From Promerops cafer (Eukaryota; Chordata; Aves; Passeriformes; Nectariniidae), in the NCBI GenBank assembly GCA_013398275.1, contig VZSE01009483.1:2170571-2234570 (forward strand): DNA of 64,000 nt. The letters run 5' to 3'. The notes under the pieces were generated by a model. That model was not told the origin of the DNA and made no database searches. It was given only the letters and a program-made list of their open reading frames with translations. Positions 1 through 13,382 of the stretch are shown in pieces. The position numbers and the translations under genes were made by a program. Every line of letters begins with the position of its first letter. The stretch's first letter is position 1.

Positions 1-3000
1 CCCCTAATTTAACCTCTCTGAAAATATTTTCTATTTCATTGTTGTGATCAACGAATGGGGGGTTTTTGGTTTTTGTTTTTTTTTTCCTAGGTTTGTTCCA
101 AAGAATAGGAAACATTGCTGAATTTGAAGTTCTCTCCTGGAGAGCCGTCTGCAAGCCTTCTCAGAATCTATCAACCCCAATACAATGGCTTTGTTTCTAA
201 CCCACAGTGCAGGACTGAGTAGGCAAACAAATGGCTTTTACTCTCTCTCAGCATAAATGGATACATAGCAGTTTGCAGTGACTCTAAAAGGTGGCAATCA
301 AATTTAAATATCCTCTTCTATTATTCTTACCAAAGCTGTGTTTCATCCTAATGGGGTCTAGAGTAATGAAACAAATTTATGCAAAATTTACTCGTATTGC
401 AGGAACAAAAAGGGCGATGATAAATATAGCTACAGAGCACTGTAGAATTTGTCCCTTGGTTCCTATTATTGACCTTTCACATGTAATGGAAATTGTCATT
501 ATGTTCCTGTCACCAAGTAGAGTTTTTATCTGAACAAAAATGAAATCAGTTTTTTATGGTTTTGTTTAGTGGCTAATCTAAAGTATTCAGGCTCTTTTCT
601 CTTTGTATCTGTCTATTAATTGCATAATTAACTGGCCTATAGATTCTTGCATTTCCTCTCTTTTCACTTTTGGAAGAAATTGGTTATTCTCTTTGGCCTT
701 AAATCCTCTGGCATTTCATCAGTACCCTTCTTGTTCTTTGCCAAGTGATTGTCTCCAATTACAGCCCTGATTGCAGATTTTCAAAGGTCACAATAAGTAG
801 CATTCGAGGGTAGAAAGACTGGCTGGCCAGCTCACCAAAATGTGGGCATAATACCTTCCCCCCAAAAATACAAATGTCATGAGGCAACCTATTAAATTAA
901 TCATATCTAAAATTCTATGGTGCAGTCTTAATTTCAACTGAATTATGCCTAAAATATACTAAGTGACAGGCAGCTTAGTCTCTTGAATCATTTCTGTTTA
1001 TGTACTTGAAGGGTGTCAAGCACAATCTTGGATCCCCCATTAGATTGTGTCTGCCTACCACGACAAAAGAACCATAACTTTTACGATGATGTTCTAATCT
1101 CATAATAATGGTAAAAAAGCATAATTCTTGCCCAGAAGTATTTGGAATCTTGTCCATTACTTCTTCAAAGTTTGCTTTTATTTTAGATAAAGATAGTAAT
1201 GCTAAGTGATTTCAGAAGCCTGGTTTCTCCACTCATGTTATTCTAGTCATATATACCTGGTGGCTTCCAAGACAACCATCAAACGTTTATGAGATTCCAT
1301 CTTCAGGAAGACAGTAATGAATTATAAACACCATCTAATTCGACTTCACAGGCAGGAAAGTTTCAGGTGCTAGAATTAGTCAAATCTAGACAGCTCCAGA
1401 TTTCATGGCACCTCTAAACAGAAGAAAAAACCAATTTAGTTGGTTAGCATCTTGTATGCTCAAGTTTCCCAGAAGCAAAATTAATTTTGAACACTGGCAG
1501 AATGTAGTACATTTCCTGATCTTGGCATAAGGAAAATATGTCAAGGTAAAATACTTGGGCCTCTGTTGACAGCTAACAACAGCAGAGCCACAGATCAGTC
1601 ATGCTGAGATTCAGCTCAATTAGCTTTGAGTGCCTGCAAAGGACACATTGGCACATGTGACAACACTATAAGCTCTTTGCCCACTTCATAGTGAGAAAGT
1701 TACACTTCAAAGAAATGGGCTGTTTCCTAACTCTCTTTCAGATATCTACTCCAAGAGGCAACAAATTAAGCTTGCCTTTTCCCTGACCCCCCATCACTCT
1801 GGCAAGCGACACTGGCAACTGGGTAACGTGTATTGGCAGCCCTAGGAGAAGAGAGTGGGGTATCTCCTCTAAAAGAGGCAACTCCAGTGAGATCTTGTGT
1901 CCAAGCTGTTGTTAAAACTATTTTTGCAAAACAGCAGAGATGTGGCAGCTAAGGCACTAAAACATGGATAAGAATTCAGGAAGCTAAGAATAATTTCTTG
2001 TACTTAAAAGGCAAAACATGAAAGATACAACTTTTATTTTCAGATTGTATTCAAAGGACGGAACTCCAATGCATTTCTGTCAATGATTAGAAACTACTGA
2101 CAAATCTGCAAAAAATAATCTGAAGCCTATTCAGTGTAAATATCTGCATATACAGGGAGATAGGTGAAGTTTCTAATGCTTCTTCTAAAAATGATTTAAT
2201 TATATTTTCATCTATTATTTAGAAGTGCTTAAGGCTGTCAGAGAAAAGAAAACCTTGTAGCTGTCCTTACACATTTAATAAAGTCATGCATTGCCTTACT
2301 GTCATATTTCATGCCTTCTCTCCTTATCAGTTTTCTACCAGTCACTACTCCCTCTTCTTTCCATAAATGTAAGAAAGAATTTCAGGTACTGCAGTAGTAA
2401 TTAAGTCATATGGATGACAGCAGGTTAGTGCTGTCGCCCACATTCTACCCCTATTCACTTCACTGGTGCAGCTGCAACACCACTGCCACAGTTCCTGGAG
2501 AGAACATGCAACACAGGAGTAAAGTTCACCATATACCTATTCCCTTGCTCAGCCACCCACCTGTAGGTATCTGTGTTTTTCCTAGAGCAGCATTTTCTGG
2601 CTAAGATGCTGAAGTGGAAGCAGACGAAAAGCAGTCTCACTTTCCAGCTGTCCCATCTGAACACATCTGTTGGTACTAGGCAAGCAAACACAGTGGGAGC
2701 TACACCATAGATGGTTAATTGCAAATAGTCCTAAATTAGGGACCCAAGGCATAAAGGGCATTCTTGAAAGTAATTTTCAGTGAGCTTCGATTCTAGAATT
2801 TTCATTAATCCAGATTGCAAGTAAAATTTTAGATAAACATGCTGTCATTGTTTGCACTGTTATTGTCAAATAACAGGATAGCATTCAATACACAGATGCA
2901 GAAAACAGAGAATGTGATGGGGATTTTTTTAAAATAGGTTGAAAGCAGGAACAATATGAAAAATGTAAGAACAAACACTGCTTTCACTGACTATGACATG

Positions 3001-3198
3001 TAGGGCAGCCTGGGTAAATGTGGTTCTAATGCCTGATAGAAGTGCCATTTATTAAGATTGTGCCGAAAGAAGGTATTTTCCCTACAAAACCTTCCAAGGG
3101 CTGTTCAATGTATAGATGGATTCATCAACTTCTGTTAAAGAAATTGTCTAATTATGACAAGAAGTGTTTGCTGACCCTTAAAAGCTATATATTTCACC
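1..3198. other. Unique AT-rich non-coding DNA
   Basis: No gene is visible. Open frames are at most about 90 codons, lie opposite each other (for example 2410-2724 on both strands) and resemble no family I know. A T-rich run lies at 66-87. A homeodomain-like inverted repeat, TTAATT-GCAT-AATTAA, lies at 616-631 in an otherwise ordinary AT-rich stretch. No transposon is recognisable, although 560-800 could be a very old repeat that I cannot name. Confidence 0.6.
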
Positions 3199-3230
3199 AG
3201 CTTGCCTTTCAGCTTGCCTTTCAGGCAAGC
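3199..3230. repeat. 12-bp tandem duplication ending in a hairpin
   Basis: AGCTTGCCTTTC occurs twice head to tail (3199-3210 and 3211-3222). The second copy runs into GGCAAGC (3224-3230), the exact reverse complement of GCTTGCC at 3212-3218, giving a 7-bp stem with a 5-nt loop. This is seen directly. The likely origin is replication slippage with template switching, and no function is implied. Confidence 0.8.
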
Positions 3231-3459
3231 AGCCCAGGGGGCAGCAGAAGTCATGTAGTTGCATATAATGGAAAGAGACTGGAGTAACTAGGCAGAGACA
3301 TGGCTAAATAGCTTTTAAATGAGATTGGAAGAGTGGGCGGGAGAGGGTGTAATAGAGGTCATCTCAGAGAGAATCCATAGCAGAGTGAGGTGCAGGAATG
3401 AGCAGCTCTTGCAAGTCTAGATAAAGAGTTGGAAAGATGTTTCTCCTTCACTGGTTGAC

Positions 3460-3590
3460 TGGAAAATAACTCAGTGTTGTGGTTGTGTAGACACCGTCAA
3501 TAAATATTCTCTAATTTTCCTCTGTCTTCCTGATTTTCTACCCTACATGAAGCTATGTGGAAAATAACTCAGAGAGTGTTGCTGTTGTGT
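3460..3590. repeat. Pair of imperfect direct repeats about 100 bp apart
   Basis: TGGAAAATAACTCAG followed by a GTGTTG...GTTGTGT segment occurs at about 3460-3488 and again at about 3558-3590. The second copy carries a few extra bases after CTCAG. The intervening 70 bases are unrelated. This could be a decayed local duplication. A pair of target-site copies is unlikely given the length and imperfection. Confidence 0.6.
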
Positions 3591-4249
3591 TTAAAAACAT
3601 GTAAGGACTGGTGAAATGATAAGCTGTCTTACTGACATTGATGATTTGTGAAGAAATGAAGGAGCTTTAGGAAAATTACTGCTGAAGTTTGGGTTTGTGA
3701 ACAGCAATACAATTTAGTGAGTAGTTCTTGTAACACCAAACTGGGAGCAGCTACTCTTACAGGGGAACTGTCATTAAAGCTCACCAAATTTTTAGCTGTG
3801 ATTTGACTTGAAAGCAGAATCAGAGGTGGAGACTGTCTTAATCCTCTTTTTTCATTCAAAATTAGATGTCATTTGGATTTTGCACCAAATCTTAGAGGAT
3901 TCTCTGGTGCAAGGCTTGCTGCATTATAGTTTTTAAACATTCACAGAGTTTGGCAGTACTTCTTAAAACTTTAGTACTTCGTATAAGAGTAAGAAATTGA
4001 TGTGGAAAATATTTTAATTGTTTATTTTAAGCTTAATCTTAGTTTTTAAACCTTGCTCTGCAGACCCCAGGAATGCCCACTATGTCTTTCTTTTTTTTGG
4101 ATCACAAAATCTGTAAGAACTGATATTTGGTCCAGAAGATGCATTTATTCATGCTTGTCTTGGAACATTTAGAAAATAACCATGAGAGAATATTCCCATA
4201 TTTAGTCCATGATTAGGACCTCAAAAGAAAAGATAGCATCTGAATGCCT

Positions 4250-4520
4250 CAAAACACAGGCAACTGTGACAGCATGGCAGATGACACTCTTCCTGTTGGA
4301 ATGTGTGATGATATGCAAATCCAGCCCCACGCTGTATGCATTACACAGTAATGGAGGATTGTAAATGCTAGAAGAAAAATGTCACTGTGTCACTTTTGGG
4401 GTAATTGCTAGGGAGCAAGGCTGATTTCCTTGAACTGTGGAGTCAGAGCTCTTTGATGAGTGGATTGAAGAGTTCATTTTTATCTACAGTACAGAGAATC
4501 TGGATGTTTGCTCTTCATTT
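4250..4520. promoter_or_regulatory. Candidate conserved non-coding element with POU octamer
   Basis: The stretch is unique and not repeat-like. It contains the POU octamer ATGCAAAT (4313-4320) close to GTATGCATTACAC and a TAATTGC homeodomain-type core (about 4402-4408). Its texture resembles vertebrate developmental enhancers, but conservation cannot be judged from one sequence, so the call is inference only. Confidence 0.2.
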
Positions 4521-6244
4521 TCTGTGTGCCCATTTTTTTCCTCCAAAGGAATAATGACGACAACAAAAATCCCTCTTCTGCCTGCATAATTGGACAGGAT
4601 AAGAAGACTTTGCTAGCTTAAATAACCCTACAAGTTTCTCATTTCTCAAAGCACTATTTTCTGGGGGTAAAAGAAAGCCGTTTCCAGAAAAGCAACAAAG
4701 TATTCAAAAGTAACTAAGTATTTCTCCTTCCTGTTTCAAAGCCAGAGTTTTTATAAAACCATGGAATGGATCCTGCACAAGGATTAAATAATCCCATAAA
4801 ATTACTTCCAAAAGTGGTGTAATTTTTGATACAGCATTCATAGGTTCAGCATAAAGAGGATGGAACAAAAATGTTCAGAGACTGAATAAAAATTTTGGGG
4901 ATAAACTGAAACTCACTGATGTAAACTTCCAGTTTGATAAGCTCAAAGAATACATAAATAATTGAACATTGGCTTCACCTTCTGGCTACAGTAGTTTAAG
5001 ACTTGCATCTGTTACCTTGAAAGGCTAAGACTTATTTTTTGCCAGTGAAAAGAAAGCTGAAAAACTGTCACATAACACCAGTACACCAGCAGCTGCTACT
5101 TGTGTGAAAACACAATCAGTTTTGAAACCAAAATAAGCCCAAAAAACTTCACAAATCACGTTAGAGCTGGCTTTCAGATAAGAACTCAGGACTGAAGGTG
5201 TTGTCATCTTCTTGGACAGGGCTTATGATGCCTGACACAAATACAGTCCATACAGTCAGGTTGCTGCCAGCTTGAAAAATCATACCATTTTTGGTGTCCT
5301 GTCAGCCCTTATCTGCAAATCCTCTACAAAGTCCAAAATTTACTAAATTTTCTAAATTAAAAGGTCTTCTGTCCCATCAAGAAACTTTGGTTTCTTGTCC
5401 TGTGCTAATGAATACTGGGGATGCTGAATTGAGGTTCCTCAGTGGGCAGGCACAGCTCTGCTTCCACCTCTCCTGATGCAGAGGCTGTAGGAGCAGGGAA
5501 GAGTCAGTAACACTTTCCACAGGAGATGAAGAAGGAGCAAAATTAACCAAATGTTCCAGGACACCTGTACTCTGCATTTTCTCCTCTTACCTGAAGATGC
5601 ATTGCTCCCTCTCTCAAGGCTATTTATTAGAAAAGAAGCTCATTAGGCAGCAGAAGTTCTGGGAGCAGTGTTCTGATAAGCTCAAAGGGAGGTAACTGCC
5701 CAGGTTTCATCAATTAATGATAGCTGACTCCTAATGAGCATTCCTGAGAACACAGTGTGGTTGGGAGGGGGGAGGTGTAAGGTGTGGTGGTGGGGGATAC
5801 AACACCCCATGAGGCTGTCGAAGTTATATCAGCTGCTGATTTAGGCAAAGTGAGATTTTTGACAGGAAAGAACTATGTCTAAGTTCCTTATTAAAAATTT
5901 AAAAAAACTTACGTGATGGGAAGAAAGTTGATATTGTCCAAACTATGTAAAAGACATTATTAACAACAGAAAATCCCACTATATCTGTCAAGGAAGTGTT
6001 GTTTCTTCACAGAGTGAAGAATATACAGTGCCATCCCCACTCACACTACTGAAACTCAACCCCTCTAAGAGGCAGGTTGCCTCCTCTTTTTGGAGAAGGT
6101 GGTATTTTGTTTTGTTTTTTTCCTTCCCCACATATTTTGCTTGCAAAATGTAACTAGATCCTGAATTTTCTAAGCTTCCAACTACAGCTCTCCTGAATAG
6201 AAACTCATTATCATTAAATAAGGAAAGTAAAAACAATGAATTTT
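4521..6244. other. Non-coding DNA with a G-rich run
   Basis: No gene is recognised. A G-rich stretch at 5763-5796 has G runs of 3, 6 and 5 with several GG doublets between them. It falls short of a canonical four-run G-quadruplex of triplets but could fold into a weaker one. The short frames at 5025-5577 overlap on both strands and match nothing I know. Confidence 0.5.
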
Positions 6245-6266
6245 GGAGCAGAAATTCAAAGGTGTT

Positions 6267-6308
6267 TTTATATATATTTTCCATATACATATATATATAT
6301 ATATATAT
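6267..6308. repeat. (AT)n microsatellite
   Basis: An interrupted TA/AT tract starts at about 6267 and becomes a near-pure AT dinucleotide run at about 6289-6308. It is a typical vertebrate microsatellite and probably length-polymorphic. Confidence 0.9.
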
Positions 6309-7639
6309 GTCTTCATGCATTGATAAACTGTGTGGTGTTTCAATATACAGAATAATAATAGACTGACATTCCTGTTCTGTTGTTTTCATGGAATTTTGGG
6401 AAGTATTTCAAGAATTCCAAGGAAATTGGTGCACCTCTCTACCTCCCTCATGCAATAGAGAGCAATAGGGAACAAATAGGGATAAAACTACCTACACTGT
6501 GCTGGTGAGAGACAGCAAAGATTCCCTAATCATTTGTGGAAAATTGAGGAAACGTTCCTTTAACTCTTAACTGAGTTTCTAGTGAGAAAAATTTCTGGAA
6601 AGGAAAAGGTTCCTTCAAAGGGTTTCACGAAGCAAGATCCTTTATTGAGACCATGGTTGCACCTCTGGAGAGCAGCATTTCAGCTGTGATTTATTGGACA
6701 AGTTGTTTGCAGACTTTGTCTGCCAGCATCTGAAATTTTTACTTCCCACTGCAGATCCATTTGACACAAAAACTGTAAATGGTACCTATAGCTACATGTA
6801 GAAGAGCATCAGCAGAGTGATCACTGCTGTTTCTGGGCCTTTCATTGCCTGGGGAGGAAATATCTTACACCTGAAGATGGTAAGACACAGTGACAACCAT
6901 CCCCATGAGTCTGTGACAGGTTTCTTTTTGAGTGTCTTCCCTGGGACTTGTTCTCTGTTCATTCCCAGCATCCGTACACTGCTTTTAGCATGCAGCAGAT
7001 GCCTGCACTCTTGAGGATCTAAAGAGAATCCATTGAATAACTAATCTACTACAACCATGAAAAAAGTTTTTCTGATGCCTCAGAAAGTGTGTTTGGAAGC
7101 CATTTCTAGCAATGCACGTCAAGGAAAGGCACAGCTGGGTATCTAGTGTGGAAAAAGCATCCCTCGGGAGAGAGCAAATTCAGTTTTAGAAAAGCAAAGT
7201 TTAATGTGAGGTGAGCTCTAGAGATACTCTCTTTTCTTTAAAACTCGTTCACTCTAATCCTTCTGCAGAAGCTTAAATCCATGAACAAAACCCACACAAA
7301 TCCCTTTTCTCAGTCTCCTCCCCTTTACCTGGTACTCAGTTTTCTGAAGTGCAGTAGGGGATGCAGAATACTTGTTGAAATCTCTTCTCCTGGCTGCTGT
7401 GGAAAGACAACACAGACTACATCTGGAAAAGAGTTACAAAGAGCTGGATTCACTCAGACCTGCCTTGTGGACCCTGCATTAAGCACGGGGTTGACAAAAG
7501 GCCAAAGGATGATCCAGGTTAGCAGGGCACTTGTTGAGGCAGTCAGGACAGGAGTGACAACAGAGCCATGAGCCTGGGCCTGTGAGCCAAGCCAGGCTGG
7601 GAACAGCAGGGCTTCAGTCTTGTTAGAGCCCCACTGAGG
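6309..7639. other. Unique non-coding DNA
   Basis: Nothing is recognisable. The frame at 7281-7571 (96 codons, plus strand) has no domain, no signal peptide and no splice-site context, and is treated as chance. Confidence 0.5.
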
Positions 7640-7965
7640 GGGAATGGTCTCATGAGGGATGTGTCTCGAATTTGCCCTTTGGGAGTCGTGGTTATTTAGG
7701 AGTTAGCCAGTGGCTGCTGACAGGATTGTCCAAGGAGGATTGGAATAACCACATAAAAATATTTTTGTCTAATTGGCAGCTTAATGATATTTTGTCATGA
7801 GTCTGGAGCAATGTGGCTCATTGTGTGGGAGTCCAGACAGATATAATTCATGTTTTGTTCTGCCTGTGAGAGAAACCTTAAAAATTTGAGGAATTAATTC
7901 CGCTTTGAGCTGAAGGATAATTGGATAACAGAGCCTGTCATTAAGATAATCACTGCAGATCTGCT
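7640..7965. promoter_or_regulatory. Candidate conserved non-coding element
   Basis: A unique stretch dense in homeodomain-like cores: TAATTGG (7770-7776), TTAATGA (7781-7787), GAATTAATTC (about 7890-7900), AATTGG (7919-7924) and CATTAAG (7940-7946). It has long balanced-composition runs without simple repeats, as in vertebrate enhancer-type conserved elements. No stop-free frame spans it. The call is from motif density only. Confidence 0.25.
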
Positions 7966-10900
7966 GCCCGTGGCATTTCTGGACAATACCTTACAGACCC
8001 TTCCTGCTTGGCTGCTCCTGAGAGCATCAGTCTTCAGTTCCCAATCTTTCCCATCCTCTGCACAGGGAGACAAAGGACTCAGAGGCCAACAGTGCTCAGC
8101 CTTCACAGTGGATGATTATTGTGGAGTCCTTCAAAGCCAAAGAAATGATTTAATTTATCTCATACTTTGGTAGGTTAACAGATGGGCTGAAAGACCTGAT
8201 CTACAGTTTTCAAAAATAACGTATTTACTAATCTTAGAATGTGAGTTTTGGTTTAATACCCAAGGAAAATGGTCTTTGATGAGTGTAGCTGCTTGGAGCT
8301 GGCAAGTTCACATGTGACTGGGGAAGCAGAGAAGAAGTGAAATCAGGCAAAATCACTGATCTGAAGCCAGAAGATGGGGCTCTCACTGAGCCAAAGAGCT
8401 GCGAAGAGAACTTTGAAAAGAGGTTTGGTGCCAAAAGGGCTCCATCACTGCCCTCTTCAGCTGCCTATGCTGATCCCTTGCCCTGTTTCCTGCCTACCCT
8501 CACTGAGGGATGGGAAGGATGGGGAATGTTGGCCTTTAAACTAGTTCCGTTTTTGGACTCACTCTTTACCTCTTCCTCCTCAAAATTTTCATCTGCCTTT
8601 GAGTGATAAACTTATTCCTAAATAAAATTTACCAGCCCAGAAATTATTGATTACCTGGAATCAATCAAAATTACATTCAACCTGAAATTGCATTTGATGC
8701 TTTCAATTAATGTGTATGTGTGACAGGTTAAATACAGCAAAAATATCAGAAAAACATAGTGCAAAACAAAATGTATTTGCCAATGTGCAATATTAGAAAA
8801 CCAGCAGATCAATAAACATTTTTAGATTATGAAGAGGCGACCTTCCTCATGTTTTAAAATGTTCTATTTATCATCTAACATTTTCTACCTTTTTTTTTAA
8901 CATAGTAAAAGCCAGAATTGTATCAACTAGCATGTGGCCTGACAGTCTCAATGTCTGGATTTTAGGAAAAAGCACACTAAACAGATTTGCCAGACTGGTT
9001 GGAGTGGAAGTGACTTGCATGATGATTTCTGTGACATTGCATGATTTAGTGTAAAAATTTACACATATTAGGAGAGGTGTTCATATTTCTTGTCCTGTGA
9101 GATCAAGCAGCCTGGAGTAGCAGTTTTTCTTCAGGGATGCTACTTCAAGGCCTGCAACTCTTCACATCATTTCTTTGCTACATTTTCTAGTACATAGAGT
9201 TTTTCAACCCTTCAACTACTGGAGCTGAAATTTTGAAGGGAGTTTCTGCCTGTCATTGAAGCTTACGTGAAATCAACAGAAATAAATAAACTTGGCTTTG
9301 AAATTCTCTCAACTTGTGGTTTGAAGTAGCCTTGTTCAGCTAAGTGCTTCATTTTGTGCTGCCAGTATCAACTCACATTTGGCCATACTTTGCCATTTTC
9401 AAAGCCTGCAATATGCATCTACTCAGCTGATGCAACCTAGAGCTGGTTTCTAAACTCTTCAGACATTTTGTACAAATGGGGTGCATGCAGCAGAGAGCTT
9501 ATCGATATCTGTAGAAGTGGTGTAAGGTAAGAAAACTGGTTCTGGTTTTGTGGTGTTGGGGAGGCTTAAATGGAGATTGCCCAGGCACTGGGGAAAGGGA
9601 GGAAGAAATGGGATATAATAACAAGACAAACTGATAACCAGATTTTGGTTAAGAAACTTAAGAGCTGACAAGAGGATATTAAAGGTGGATAAAGACATCA
9701 GGAAACTGGGCTGCTGGAGGGAGGAACAGGTCAAACAGCAGATCCGTGATAGTTAGAATGATTGGACTGAAAGTCAGAAAGAGCTGGGGAAGGAAAGATG
9801 AGGTCCTTTAGAGACTCAAGGAGAATCCAAAGACTGAGAGATGAGATTAGTGGAGACTGACAAGGATGAAGCTTGAGGATAAGGCATGTACTTGAGGGTG
9901 AGTTAAAAACTAAAGGATTTTATTCTCAACTGCTGGCTGCTGCTTCCTCATCTTTTGGGACAGCTCTAGGAAAAGTTTATGACTACTAAATCTCCACAGA
10001 CTGACCTGCCCAGTGCCCAGCTTAGCCTCTGCCTATGTGTGATGATGTTCCCATGTTCTCCAGCACTTCAGCAAACACATGAGAGGAAATAGATGCAGGA
10101 TGGTTCCTATCCCCTATCCTTTCCTTCAACTGTAAGATTACCCAGGAAGAACCTGGCTAATATAGGATTTCTACAGAGGCAGGAGTAGGCTACTTAATGC
10201 AGTTATCCTTTCAGCCTGAGAGGAGGGGAAAGGCGAGTTACTAACAGCTCCCTCAACAGCACAACAAAGAGGTTACATTCAGGCCTTCTGGCAATCTCTC
10301 TAACCTTGCCACAGATCAAGTATTTCCCAGTTGTTTCCCATATATTTCATCCATGTGCTGCTAAACATTTCAGGACAACAGCCAAGTTACAGAAGAGACA
10401 GAGCTTGGGGGCTTGGAGGTTTATTTTTCGATTCATCCACAACATGTTTTCCCTTTCTGTATTACTCAGGTATGTCCAAGAACTACTTCTTTCTCTCAGA
10501 TGCTTTTTTTCCCTTCATAATGCATGAAGAACTCCTGTTGCCCCTGCACCACTCCTTTAGAGGACAGATTTCCTCTCTTCTAAAGTAAAATGCTAAATCC
10601 ACTAGAGGGGGCATCTGTCCTACCCGATCTTGGTGATACTGAAAGTCCCTGGAGTTTCCTTTGGCTTTTCAGACTCCTTCTTTCCTCCCTCTCGACTACC
10701 CACCCTACTCCACAGCTGGGAATGGGGCCCTTTCACCGAAGTCTTGCCCTAAGTAAATGTTTGTGTGAATAAGTATTTACAAAATCCAATACCTATATGG
10801 TGTTTATCATAATTGTTTTCGAGCTCTGTGGGAAAGGCCAACTTTCATTCAGATGCTTCCCTACCCCTTTAACAAGACTAATATTGTGGAGGAAAGATAT

Positions 10901-13316
10901 GAAATGCAAGGTTTTTGCTATCATGTATTGACTCCATTGGTCTTTCAATATCAAGTTAAAACCAAAACCCTCAACTAAATGATATATGAGATGACAAAGT
11001 AGAGAAGTGAGTTGCAGAATGGAGAAATGGATTAGCATGTACCACAGCAGTGTGTTTATCTTAAAGACTGAAGACACTCATACATAAGTGTTCTTTTATA
11101 CTTCAAGGAGATGGCACCTGGGCTCAAGACTGCCACCATAGCTTTGAACTGTCCTTTTGTCACAGGCTGCAGCAACTTTCTATCTCCTATTGCTGTGCAG
11201 AACATTAGAGGAAAATCTTTGTATGTGGCTTCCCACATCAGTGCTCGAGGCTACTGCATCTTGTTGAGATGGAATTGTGGTGCATGGCTATTCAAAGCTT
11301 GAAACATTCTTCAGTTTAAAAAGTATTGTGTCAATGTAAAATAATATTACCTTTTCCCACCTCAATAGAAAGTGTTCATAAAATGAAAGAGTTCGAAAGA
11401 AGTAACAGACAGCAAAAGAATTAATCACTCTCCATGTCCATCTTGTTAAGTTAGAAACTCAGGAAGGCAATAAAAGAGAACTGAAAACAGAACTTACCCA
11501 TGGTCTGAGGTTTACCACATCCCACAAGGACAGAGAAGGATTGATCTACACATTGTAGTTCTAATGATTATTTGTCAGATTTAATTTCCATAATGGATGT
11601 AGCAGGACTAATGTTTTCCTGACAGATTATTCCACACTTTTGATAGACTGTATTTTCCTGCTGTTCAGACTCATTTTTCCTCTCTCAGTTTTGCTTTCCA
11701 TTGTGTCTCAGGTGAAATTTCACCATAATTCTAGAAAATTTTTGTTCCAGCTCTTTTGCCTGAAAATATTATGGAAATTTATCTTTTGTACATTTTTTCC
11801 CTATAAACCTAACTTTGGAAAAAAAATGAATTCTGTTCAGCACATATCCTAACCTGGGTCCTTCCACCAAGAATAACAGATGTCCAAAGTTTCTAGGAAC
11901 AGCACTTTAGTATACATCACAAGTTGAACGTGTTTGGAGCTCTGCAGTGCTAGACTTAGTGAATAAGGGTGAGCTGCCTACACTGAGTGCCTCCCAAAGC
12001 ATGGCAGCAAGGACTGGCCTCAGGGGCGTGTGGCAGAGCAGAGGGAGAGCTGAATGACTCCAGGTGATGGCTCCAGGTGTCTGAGCAACCACAACTCCAT
12101 TATGGTTTTCTGTCAAAGGAAAGGCCAAGATCACTGCAGATTAACCAAAGCTGAACCCCAACTGACACAGCAGAAGAAATAATAATAGTTTAACTTATGT
12201 GTTAAGGGGCTCCGAGCAAACTACAGATTGGACCAGAAAATTTTGATTTTCTTTCCTGTCCTGCTCACAGGTCAGAAGACTCTGACCACCATGGTGTCAG
12301 CAGAAGCCAACAAGAGCAATAAATATTCCTCTACTACTGCTCACCAGGTCTCATTATGCTCCCAGTAGTATTTTCCCCCCACAACACAGTCAGACACTCT
12401 GGATTGTACTCTCCTCTGTTCCCTACTAAAACACAATAGGAAAATATCTGTTGTTAGCATATGAGAGGTTTGTTTAGCCTTTTAGCTCACATTGCATATT
12501 CAATTTCAATAGGCATCTGCTGAGGGGAACTTAAGAGACTGGCTTTTAAAACACATTACTTTATATTGAATTTTCTGAAGAAATATGAAAGTACTGCATG
12601 CCAGCCATTGTATAGCATACAATGTTTTGAAACAAAATATATTCAAAATTAGTTTTCGAAGAGCAGACAAAAAACTCAGAATATATTAGGCTGGAGCACA
12701 AAATGTGATTAAAATCAAATGGCATTTGATAAATTGAATACACAAAATTAAATGAGACATCGTGGTCAAATGGGAGCAGTCATACTGTATGGAAAGAGGG
12801 GATACCAAATTTGAGGTGATAAATACTGATCTGAGTATATGGCACTGAAACACTGACATCATTCAGCAGGTGAAGAGAGTGGTATGAGCTAAGGCAAAGG
12901 ACAGGATGGAAGAAAATATTCTCTGAGGGACACAAAGGCACAAGTTTAACATGAAGACCTATCAGGTATGCCATATCTATAAACTATTAAGATGCTGATG
13001 GAAAAAAATTCTGGTCTGAAAGCTGTGTATCTACCTCAGACTTCCAAAAGAGTTTTACTTTTAAGTCTTTTGAGAGGAAAAGTCTCAGAGAATGCATGCA
13101 AATGAAGCCTAACTATGGCTATGAAGCCTGAGACTATGAGTTGTTACAAAATTTGATCCAATCACAATGCACCAAAGAACAATGAGCAATAAATATGGTG
13201 ACAAGATACTACCTCATTCACTTGATTCTGATCAAAAGGCTATTTGGAAATATTTTTCTATCATTACAAAGCATATATGAGTTTACCTGAGAAAAAGGAA
13301 CTGTATTAGCAGCTAC
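7966..13316. other. Unique non-coding DNA
   Basis: This is 5.3 kb without a recognisable gene or repeat. The longest frames are 94 codons or fewer (for example 10793-11077 minus and 9459-9734 minus) and look like translated random AT-rich DNA. The octamer ATGCAAAT lies at 13096-13103. A GA-rich stretch at 9760-9900 is low-complexity but not tandem. Confidence 0.5.
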
Positions 13317-13382
13317 AGAAAACAAAACAAACAAAACAAAAGGAAACAAAAACAGAAAACAAAGAAACAAAAGGAAAAAACC
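13317..13382. repeat. A-rich AACAAA-type low-complexity tract
   Basis: The plus strand is almost only A with scattered C and G, in irregular AAAC and AAACAAA units. It could be an expanded simple repeat or the decayed A-rich tail of an inserted sequence, but no element is recognisable next to it. Confidence 0.75.

Noticed and set aside
5763..5796. G-quadruplex
   Set aside because: There are only three runs of three or more G, two of them long. It does not fit the usual four-run pattern, so it is mentioned only as G-rich.
5988..6389. 133-codon minus-strand frame
   Set aside because: It runs through the (AT)n microsatellite, which supplies an alternating Y-I/Y-M stretch. The rest resembles nothing.
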